Of a DNA stretch of 64,000 nucleotides, positions 55,437-64,000 are shown piece after piece. Numbering within the stretch: position 1 is the stretch's first letter; every line of letters begins with the position of its first letter. Source of the DNA: Proteles cristata cristata (Eukaryota > Chordata > Mammalia > Carnivora > Hyaenidae); assembly GCA_017311185.1 (NCBI GenBank), contig JAESUZ010001071.1:682001-746000 (forward strand), given 5' to 3'. The translations under genes were made by a program, and so were the position numbers. The notes under the pieces are model-generated. The model was not told the DNA's origin and did no database searches. It saw only the letters and a list, made by a program, of their open reading frames with translations.

Positions 55437-55899
55437 TGTATTATGTGTTGAGTTTTGTCGCACAAAAAAATATGTTGAAGACTTAAACCCTTGTACCACA
55501 GAATGTGGAAATGGGGTCTTAACAGAGGCAATGAAGTTAAAGTAAGGTCATTAAAATGGATCCTAATCCAATAAGACTGATGTCCTCATGGAAAGGGTCA
55601 ATTGGGACATGAAGACAGACACAGAGAGGGGTGACAATTCTGAAGGCTGTGTCATGACAGAGGCAAGGATTTTAGTGAGGCAGCTGCAAGCCAAGAAATG
55701 TCAAGGATTTATGGTCATCATCAGACAGGAGCAAGAACAAGGAAGGATTGATTCTACTCCCAGTTGCAGAGGGATTATGGACCCACTGATCCCTTGATTT
55801 TGGATTTCTACCTCCAGAACTGTGATGGAAAACATTTCTGTTGTTTCAAGTCATCCAGTTCATAGGCGTTTGTCATGGCAGCCCAAGGAAACTAGGACA
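55437..55899 (+). mobile_element. MLT1-type MaLR LTR, sense
   Basis: Near-complete LTR. It starts TGTATTATGTGTTGAGTTTT and shows 'aatatgttgaagacttaaac' near 55469, 'cacagaatgtggaaatgggg' near 55498, 'cctaatccaataagactgat' near 55562, 'gatgtcctcatggaaagg', 'ctccagaactgtgatggaaa' near 55812, 'catttctgttgtttcaagtc' near 55833 and ends 'ggaaactaggaca' at 55899. The TGT...ACA termini and order fit the MLT1 group. The 69-codon frame at 55588-55797 lies within it. Confidence 0.85.
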
Positions 55900-56717
55900 G
55901 AATGCCACTTCTAATTTAATGCTCCCTTCAGGCTATGAGAGTTGATGAGAGAAATGACGTTACATGTAAATACTGGAGGTTCACAAGTTGTCAAGGCTGA
56001 AGTAACTATTTTGTAAGTAGCTGCACACATCATTGTCCCCCAACACATGGTTTTTCAATGATCTATAACTAGCTTTGTGGAGCAATGGTTTGTCTCCCTT
56101 TGTTACAGTTTACCAATGTTTTGTAAAACACTAGTGTATTATTAGGTAATTGTATTGGTTTCTGAAATAGTATACTATTCTTGACTTCAAAAGGCTGGCT
56201 TGATATTGAATGTTGAGTTTGTGTTGCTGTGGACACTTAGCTATTGTGTTCTGTCATTAAGTCATTACGAATTTCCTATTCTACTTTAGAAGAAAATGCA
56301 AAACAAAATGGTAAGCAATTATAAATGTGTTTCAAAAGTAGATAAGAGTGATTATAGAATATTAAATTTCATCTTCCCCAAATATTTGCAGTGTGGAATA
56401 AACCTATAAGAAAGGGGCTCCCAAAGATGGTGGGGTGGGTGTGAAGATCTCCTAGTTGGTTGTATGAAAATGTGAAGCAATGGCTTGAAAGTAAATTAAT
56501 ATTGCCTACTTGTAGATTAAAAACCAAAGATTAATATCTTACCAGTTCCTCATAATTATTGTTATTGTCCTTGTTTCCTTATCATTCTCAAATATCAACT
56601 TAAAGTCCATGTTTATTGTTCTTCCCAAGCATAACACAGTCTGCCTAAGATATCCAGATTTTACGGTTTCAAAACTTATAGTTTGGCAGATAAAGCCACA
56701 CAGCAATTATAAGGCTG
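55900..56717. other. No recognised feature
   Basis: Unique-looking sequence between an LTR and a MIR. Confidence 0.4.
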
Positions 56718-56935
56718 GGCTTTGGAGAGAAAGAGGGTGGGGTTAAATACTAGATAAGCTTATTTTCTAGCTATGTCATTCATCTCTGGCAATTCCATTA
56801 ACTTTATGTTGCTTCACTTTCTTTCATCTGGTCATGGGAAATTAATATGTAACTTATATCAATTTTAATAAGGGTTTTGATGTGAATTAAATCATGTCAT
56901 AATAATGATCATCATATAATAAGTGAAAGCTCTTG
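56718..56935 (+). mobile_element. MIR SINE, long but diverged
   Basis: 'gggctttggagagaaagagg' near 56717, 'ttctagctatgtcattcatc' near 56764, 'tttcatctggtcatgggaaa' near 56821, 'ggttttgatgtgaattaaat' near 56873 and 'aataagtgaaagctcttg' follow MIR order. Confidence 0.65.
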
Positions 56936-58870
56936 TTTTCATTTCTTTTTCATTTTCTTTCTTTTTCCCTTGAGAGGCATTTATAGTTTTTCAAAAGAAA
57001 AAATGCATGTTTTAAAACATCAGTGTGAAGTTTATCCATAGGGTATTGCAAATTCCTAAAGAGGCTCATTAAAGTAAAAGAAACACTTTTATGCTAGACT
57101 TTTGGTTGTACCTGATATAACTCCTTAATTTATTTTCTGTAGATAAAGCCTAGATGATTTTTGTGCATAAGATCTAGTAAGGATGGGATAAAAATGCATG
57201 GATAATGATATCTAGCAGTGTAGACCCCCAAAAGCATTTCCATTGTATAATCCCTGTTTTCTTTTCCCATGAAAGCTCTCATTACATCATGCTGTCTCAT
57301 TCTTTGAATAGTTCCAAATCAAACACGCTCAGTTTACAAGTCAACTAATTTCCCTACATGCTGGAGGCATAAACACTAACCTTAAATTAAAACAAAAAAA
57401 TCAAGTTATTATTCTGTCTTTGAAAATCAATGAGTTTAGTATTAGGAATTAGTTTTTCCTTTCCATCCGTACCAAAGATTCTTGTCAGAGCTCCTGTAAC
57501 ATGGTTTTGATGTTGTACAAAGCAGAAGGGAATCAGTTCACACTCCTGCAGCTATTTGGCTCTGCTTGAATACCTGGGGCAAATCATGGCTCTGTTAGTG
57601 CAACAATTAGAGAGCTCTCATAGGGAGCACCTGGGAAAACAGTCTGAAGTTGTTTTGTCATTGTCACTAGGTCAAATATTAGTTCCCTCTTGCGCCTCAA
57701 CACTTGCAGACAGAGATTTATCAACAATTCCATATTTTGCAATAAAGTATTTGTAGCATCCTTCAGTGTAGTGGGGAGGAGTGGTTTGCACACTGGCCAT
57801 TGGAGCAAAACTCCAGGGACTTCAGGCAGTCATCCTGCTGGCTGTAAAATCACAGGAAGACAGAAGAGTCAAATGCCAGCCTGTCAACCTCCTTGAAGAA
57901 GATGGATGGAACTATCAATAAACCAATAAAGCAAAGGCAGACTGATGCAAAGCAGTGGTGCTTGTGACAAGGAGCTAGCTGGGGAAGTGACAAGGCAGAA
58001 GTCAATAAGGCAGCTTATTACAGCCAAAGCTGATAAGTGATATCATCGTCAATAAGTAGAGACTGAGCCACCTGGGAGAATTCATGTCCCTTCAATCAGG
58101 AAAGTCAGAGTGGGTGGCAGATGCAGCCCTATGTCTCATCCTCAGAATGGTATAAACTCTTCCTCTACTGTCTATGGACAACAGTCATTCAGAGACAGGA
58201 GAACAGAGCACACACATCTGGACCAATGACTTCTCAACTCCGTGCTGCACTGACAGTTAGGGGAGAAGGAGTGTTGCCTACAGCTGTAGCATCATGTCGT
58301 GTCGCTCTCCCTAGCTTATCACCAAAGCAATGATAATTTTAGTTTTCCAAGGTGAATTATTTTTCAAGAAATTTTTATGCAAGAGCCCAAACAGGGTTAA
58401 AACGCAATCACTCTTCAATCTACTCTAACTTACATGTACTTGTCAGAAATCATTAACCTATCAATGGATGTGACAATGATGGATGATGATGCTGCTGCTT
58501 CATTATCAAAATGTACAAAATTATTTCACATGTGACTATTCATGTCTTTCTTCCCACTAAATGATAAAAGATCACCAATAATTGGAGAAAGGTTCATAAA
58601 GGCTGTGAGAGGTCAAGATTTTTATTATCTAGGCTTATTATTTCTCTGAGACCTCAAATGGTTCTCAACTATAGGACAAAATGAGACCATTTCAACTATG
58701 TAACTTTTCATATTTTCAGCTATGTAACTTTTCCAACAATGTTTGTATGCTTTTGTAGATATGGCCTCTCTGCTGTCTTATGTGACTGAATATATTGTAA
58801 AGATAACATAGGAAGGGAACACATGTCATTGTGGCATTTTCTACCATTTTTATTAAGAAATTACAAAACA
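56936..58870. other. No recognised gene or repeat
   Basis: About 1.9 kb, somewhat less AT-rich around 57540-58330. Overlapping 66-74-codon frames on both strands there share no domain. I see no polyadenylated pseudogene signature such as a long A tail or flanking duplications. Confidence 0.45.
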
Positions 58871-59083
58871 GGGGCGCCTGGGTGGCTCAGTCGGTTGAGC
58901 TTCCAACTTCAGCTCAGGTCATGATCTCATGGTTCATGGGTTCAAGCCCCATGTTGGGATCTGTGCTGACAGCTCAGAGCCTGGAGCCTGCTTCAGATTC
59001 TGTATCTCCCTCTCTCTCTGCACCTCCCCTGTTGGTGCTTTGTTTCTCTCTCAAAACTAAACAAACATTAAAAAAAAACTTTA
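58871..59083 (+). mobile_element. Can-SINE, plus
   Basis: Near-consensus head GGGGCGCCTGGGTGGCTCAG, TCATGATCTCATGGTTCATG, GTGCTGACAGCTCAGAGCCT middle and TCTCAAAACTAAACAAACAT tail. No convincing duplication, but the element body is well preserved. Confidence 0.95.
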
Positions 59084-59401
59084 AAAGGCTCATTGATATA
59101 TTGGTAAGAAACTTATTCCAACATCAGAGGATTCAGGCAAATCTCTTTCCTGAGAGAAATCTGGGTTAACTTCTATAACTGTACTGAATATTTGATTAAT
59201 CTGAATCTAGCCAGCATCATCAGGCTTATTCTTTAGTAGAGAAGTGTGAAAACCTCAAGTGATTCCATCCCTTCCAGGCATCTCAGATTACTAATCCCTG
59301 TGATCATGAATTAATAGGAAGGCAGGGTTTGGTTGGGAGCAGAGTCGCCAAATATAACATAGGGCTCATGGTTAATTTTGAATTTCAGATAAACAACAAG
59401 T
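59084..59401. other. No recognised feature
   Basis: About 320 bp spacer before the short L1 stub. Confidence 0.4.
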
Positions 59402-59556
59402 AGCTTTATTTTTTTGTTTCATATTTTTATTTAAATGGTAGTTAGTTAACATATAGGGTACTGTAAGTTTCAGGAGTATAATTTAGTGATTCATCACTTA
59501 CATATACCACCCAGTGCTCATCACACAAAGAGTACCCTCCTTCACACCCATCACCC
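59402..59556 (-). mobile_element. Very short 5'-truncated L1 3' end, antisense
   Basis: The plus strand reads 'tttatttttttgtttcatat' then 'gttaacatatagggtactgt' near 59446, 'cttacatataccacccagtg' near 59496 and 'acacccatcaccc', the complement of L1 3'UTR as also seen at 23472 onward. ACAACAAGT at 59393-59401 and 59557-59565 flanks it. Confidence 0.8.
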
Positions 59557-59565
59557 ACAACAAGT

Positions 59566-62500
59566 CACTTCTTGATGTAAGTGCATCCCATTAAATATTT
59601 AGGACTTACTTACACTGAAATATCACTGTTTCCATGCAATTCAAATACAAGGTGTTCTGTAACTTTATTTGCTAAACCGGGCTAGCCTAAAGCCAGATTT
59701 CTGGTATTTCCCTGCCAAGCAAGGGTGAAAACTTTATTTTTCTGACTTGGGCTTCCTGTACTTGTCTTTCACAGACCACTTGAGAATTCTCTAATTCCCA
59801 GCTCTCCTGACCCACTGCACATAGGCATTTTGTGCAACTTCAATTGCCTCCGTCAATCTTGCCTCTGTCCAGATTTAATTTAAACCTCAAGCTACACTGC
59901 AGCATTTGTTCAATTGTTCTCCTTCCCATATATAAGTCATTCTTTGGCACGTTGCTCAGTGGAATTCCAGGTAAAGATATATATGAATACAAACCAGGAC
60001 CAGGTCAGTTATCCTCAGAGCTAGTTTATTTCCTCATTTTCCTCCTGCTCTGAACCTACTGCAATGTGAATACAATATTAAAACCCCTAGCATGATGTGA
60101 AACCAGACCAGCAATAAAAAGAAAACCATCCATCTAATAATTTGTCCCATTACAATAATGGAATGAGATCATCCAAACAGTAACTTTTCAGTGCTCAGCC
60201 ACTACATCCCCCATTGCACTATGTCTGCCAGAATTCAATGTTATTTTCCACCTGTGGCTCAATTCATTCTATTCTCCTCCCTTTTGCCTTATTACCCTCA
60301 CCTGCCAAAGCCTAACCAAGCACCCAGGGTGGCTGCCATGGACAAGAACAGGAAACCTAAATTGCACTCAAAAACAAAACACAATACTGAAGCTCATCCT
60401 GTTGAATACTAGGGCTGTTTTGCCTCTCCAAGTTTAGAAAAGATTCCTGGCCTATTGTCTGACACTGTCTCTAAGTGAAGTTTGGAGACACTGTGTCATA
60501 TGCCTGTTGCTCAGACAAGTCAGGAGTCAGGTGAAAGAATACTTTCACACAATTGGTTAATATTTAAGAAGAAAACAAGTTCAATATTTTTCACTGAGTT
60601 TTCTAAGTTAGAACTCTGTGACCACAGTTCAGTTGTTTGAACTTCGTCTTCCATTAAAGCTCCTAAAATTGTTGCTGGTCTTTTATGTTTATGGTTTGCA
60701 ATTAAAAAACAAAAAGTGAGCCTTGAAAATAATGTTCTCAAATGAGCATGGTCTTCAAATATGATAATACCCTGGTCATTAGCCATTTTTATCTACTCAT
60801 CTTCTAAAACAAAATACTCTCTGCCTTTTAATTTTTCTTTTTAGAAAATTATTGTTTCCAAAATTAAAGGATACTATTTTAGTACAGTGTTTCCCAAAGT
60901 CCTGTAACTAAAGAAATAAAATACATTACAGGACTAATAAGAGCTTTAGTGGGATTTTCAATATTCCAAAAAGCATTACAAAACAGTAAGCATAGAACCC
61001 AACAAAAGACTGCTTGCAACAAATTCTTAACTTTAAGCTAGTTTACTGTCAAGTCAAAACAGCTGTTACCTACTAAGTATTTGTATATATGCTTTGACTA
61101 TTAAGTGGCTATCCTATTGCTTATTAGGAAAGAAAACTCTCCAAAATATTTAAGTAAAACAGAAATAAAAATTGCATCTTTACTTCACACACTACATTAA
61201 AATCAATTTAGGTACTATAAATATCAGAAGAATCTATATGTGAATTTTATACAAGCATGAGGATGTAAAAAATATTTTGAAACATCAAAGGTAGAAACAG
61301 TAAAAGATCATTAACTATATTTCACACAAGAAGTTTTATTTGACATAAAGTGTTTGTGAATAAAATTAAAAGGCAAACAATCACAGCTAAAAAATGACTA
61401 CATGTTAAGATGATACCACATAACGAATTTTTATAAATCAAATAGAATGATATGAAAAGGATAGGAAAATCATAAAAAAGGCCAAAATCTATTAACTTTT
61501 GTTTTAAAATATAGACCATAAGTTCTGGGAGGAACACATTTAAAATAATATTCTTTTCTACTCTCAGACTAGAAATTATTTTTAAAAGTGATCCTGTCCA
61601 ATGTTTTTGAGCCTAGGTGAAAGAGGAACTCTTCACACCAGTGCTAGAAATGTTACTGCAGGGGAAAATACAGCAGCAAACATTAAAATTGGGGGGGGAA
61701 AGGATTGTAAACTTGCCTTAGGAGCTTTACTTTCAAGATTTCTTTTAAGTAAGTAATCAGGAAGGTGAACAAATAGGAACACTGCCTATCACATTGTTGT
61801 ACATAAAAATATTAATAACAGTATTTTTATGATGAAGAAAATTATACAATCAGAAGGTCCAATGATAGGAAATATACAAACCACACAAAGATCAATGGGT
61901 TTTTTGATGTCATACATCAATAAATGAAGTATTTGTATCAAAATTGTCTAGAAAAGGTTTTTGGTGCCAGCCACACTGGTATACACCCACTCTCTCTGTA
62001 CTAAAATGTCTGAACAAAATATAAAAATCAACTGTCTTGGATTCTGAAAAGTTAATACTAGTAGTCAGAATGGAGATAGACACCAAACTTGATGGTCCTA
62101 AACAAATGAAATGATGATCTTTTTTTGTCCAGATTTTACCTAAAAGCCACTCTTCTGTAGTATTCTGCAGTGGGCTTGGACAGCAACGGTACCTGTCTAT
62201 TTCTGGCTAGAGAACCAGGAAAAGGAATCTCTGTAAGCAAGGAGGATTAGGGGACTTTCCTTTTTTCTTTCCTTTCAATTCCATTCCACTTTATTTTACT
62301 TTTAATTTAATTCAATTGATTATTTCTGCTTTTTCTTTCAGGCCTGCCCTGGACTCCTTAGTCACAGAGATGCTTTTGCCAGGCAGCAAGCTGTGGTAAA
62401 ACGCAGAAAACAAAACAGAACCCGTATTTTTCTGTACAGAGAAACTGCGAAAACAAAAAAACATGTGACCCAAAGAGCATAGGGATCTCCATTATTTTGT

Positions 62501-62869
62501 TCCTTGTCTTGTTACACTGCATTGTCCAAATGACAATGACAAAAATGTGAGGCGGTGTATGGGATAAAACTCTGAGAAAAACAAAGAAACAAACAAAAAC
62601 CAAAACAGATGAACAAAAAACTCTCTGCCTTTAGAGGCAGAGGATTGGAAAAAGTTAACCCTGGAGCTAGAGATTGTGAAAAGAATACTGAAGACAAACA
62701 GACGTGGAAAAGGGGTTCCCTGATATTGTGTGAAGCAACCTAAGCCTTGGGCTGCAGATATATGGGAAATATATGCCTGAGCGGCAGATATAGGGAAAAG
62801 GACAAATATAGCAGAACAAAGGCTTTGGAAATGGAACTGACCTTGAAATGACCACTCACAAAAGTCAAG
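59566..62869. other. No recognised gene or assignable repeat
   Basis: About 3.3 kb. Contains an 8-G run near 61690 and a small internal repeat of GCAGATATA near 62754 and 62784. The minus-strand 88-codon frame at 60520-60786 and the minus frames at 62358-62855 lack recognisable motifs. Sequence from about 61600 may belong to the 5' part of the element that follows, but I cannot show it. Confidence 0.4.
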
Positions 62870-64000
62870 ACAGTCTAAACCCGTCTGGGTTGATAGACTT
62901 CTGAAATAAAAATGAAATCAATACTCGGAAAAGGATTATGAAAAGACCTAGAGATTCAAACAGAAAATTAAACATCTAAGGCACAATTCAAAATTGTTAC
63001 ACATACAAAGAAAAAGGAAACTATGATAAATTCTCAAGCCAACAGATAATGAATAGATGCAAAGTCAACCCTGAGATGATGCAGATATAGAAGTTATTAA
63101 AGACTCTATCTTAGGTAAAATAACCATGCTACATGAAATAAAGATAAATGTTCTTTTTTTTTTTTTTTTTTATTTCTAGGAGAGAGAGAGAGACAGCGTG
63201 AGCAGGGAAGGGTCAGAGAGAGAGGGAGATACAGACTCTGAAACAGGCTCCAGGCTCTGAGCTGGCAGCCAGCACAGAGCCCGACGCGGGGCTTGAACCC
63301 ACGAACCGCGAGATCATGACCTAAGTGAAAGTCGGACGCTTAACCGACTAAGCCACCCAGGCGCCCCAAGATAAATGTTCTTGAAATGAGAGAGAATTTC
63401 TTGGCAGAGAAATATAAACTATTAAAAAATAACCATTAGAAAATTACAAAGAATTACCATATTTGAAGTAAAACAGTAACAAGAGTAAAACCCCATGAGA
63501 ATTGTCCCGACAGCAGAAAAAAGAAGACAGAGAAAAGAAAAAAAAAATATGTGATTTAAAATAAAATGAACACAGAGCACCTTCAAGATTTGTGAAACAA
63601 CATCAGATGGTGTATTATTCACATCAATGAAGTCTCAGAAAGAGAAAGGAAGAAAAAAAATGCAGAAAAAAATTGGAGGAAATAATGACCTTGCAAACAC
63701 AGTCAAAACATAAATGAACAGGGTAAAGGAGCTCAAAAAACTCTCATCCATGCCGTAATCAATATACTCAAAATCATAGATAAAGAAAAACCCTTGTATA
63801 GGCAGAGAAAGTATTTTATATACAGGGGAACAAAAATTTTAGTGACTGCAGATTTCTTATCAAAAACCATAGAGGCTAGAAGACAGTGGACCTGTTTGAA
63901 ATGCTTTAAAAAAGCAAAACAAAACAGTAAACTCAAAATTGCATACCCAGTGAAAATACTTGCCAGGGGTGATGACAAAATGAAGCCATTCTCAGGTGAA
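62870..64000 (+). mobile_element. HAL1/L1-like element (half-L1, ORF1 type), runs off the window
   Basis: A-rich sequence whose ordered words fit a HAL1-type element: 'gcacaattcaaaattgttac' near 62981, 'acatacaaagaaaaaggaaa' near 63001, 'ccctgagatgatgcagatat' near 63070, 'gcagagaaatataaactatt' near 63405, 'tcacatcaatgaagtctcag' near 63619 (HAL1/ORF1 'gagtcccagaagg'), 'ggctagaagacagtggacct' near 63873 and 'atacccagtgaaaatacttg' near 63943. HAL1 elements keep ORF1 but lack ORF2. Here ORF1 is too decayed for a frame. A young SINE interrupts it at 63156. The 3' end lies beyond 64000, so I cannot exclude an ordinary old L1. Confidence 0.6.
63156..63367 (-). mobile_element. Young felid SINE, reverse, perfect duplication
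   Basis: Reverse copy starting with an 18-T run then ATTTCTAGGAGAG, with GAGCCCGACGCGGGGCTTGA, CCCACGAACCGCGAGATCAT and AAGTCGGACGCTTAACCGAC intact. AAGATAAATGTTCTT is identical on both sides (63141-63155 and 63368-63382). CpG retention here is among the highest in the window. Confidence 0.97.

Noticed and set aside
57540..58330. Less AT-rich patch that might be a processed pseudogene or an exon
   Set aside because: No long A tail, flanking duplications, recognisable protein or paired splice sites that I could support.
60520..60786. Minus-strand 88-codon frame with a fairly balanced composition
   Set aside because: No family likeness, no transcript signals, and adjacent bases continue with stops in all frames.
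1..64000. CRISPR array, operon, phage or plasmid features
   Set aside because: The SINE, L1, MIR and MaLR content shows mammalian nuclear DNA. No regularly spaced direct repeats with unique spacers were seen.

Overview
This window is mammalian nuclear DNA, almost certainly from a cat-family carnivore (Felidae). The strongest evidence is 23 copies of the tRNA-Lys-derived carnivore SINE (Can-SINE) in its felid form. They share the head GGGGCGCCTGGGTGGCTCAG, the felid-style central segment GTGCTGACAGCTCAGAGCCT, a CT-rich 3' part and an A-rich tail. Family names here come from recalled consensus sequences, not from a search. The DNA is visibly AT-rich, and I saw no CpG island.

I find no protein-coding gene I can defend. 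The longest open frame is about 123 codons. Nearly all longer frames lie inside or antisense to transposons, or are short chance frames in AT-rich DNA. The window looks like a gene desert or the inside of a very large intron, and is best read as a stratified record of retrotransposition.

Layout. 1-4 kb: an ancient MaLR-like LTR split by a SINE, then L2 relics. 4-12.8 kb: mostly unrecognised unique sequence with two SINEs. 12.8-18.7 kb: one long decayed L1 with its 5'UTR, ORF1 and ORF2 remnants, a nested antisense L1 tail and a nested SINE, followed by a three-copy tandem repeat of about 113 bp. 21-27.4 kb: SINEs, an antisense L1 3' part, and an older L1 whose 5'UTR is joined directly to late ORF2. 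28.8-36.4 kb: ancient LTR-like repeats, MIRs (one holding a short telomere-like array), SINEs and an old L1 3' end carrying what looks like the 5' half of a tRNA-Gly. 37.8-41 kb: SINEs and a TG microsatellite. 41.2-46.6 kb: a very old L1 cut by two SINEs, then a 5'-truncated younger L1 with clear 15-bp target-site duplications. 47-52.9 kb: SINEs, a nested SINE/L1 composite, MaLR LTRs and MIRs. 52.9-62.8 kb: mostly unique sequence with one MaLR LTR, one MIR, one SINE and one L1 stub. 62.9-64 kb: an L1/HAL1-like element running off the window and carrying a young SINE.

Nothing looks like an operon or a new enzymatic system. The most informative observations are the composite insertion at 48.2-49.1 kb, the tRNA-Gly half at 33.9 kb, the interstitial telomeric motif at 32.6 kb, the 113-bp tandem repeat at 18.7 kb, the deletion-type L1s, and several SINEs with near-perfect duplications that are good presence/absence markers within felids.
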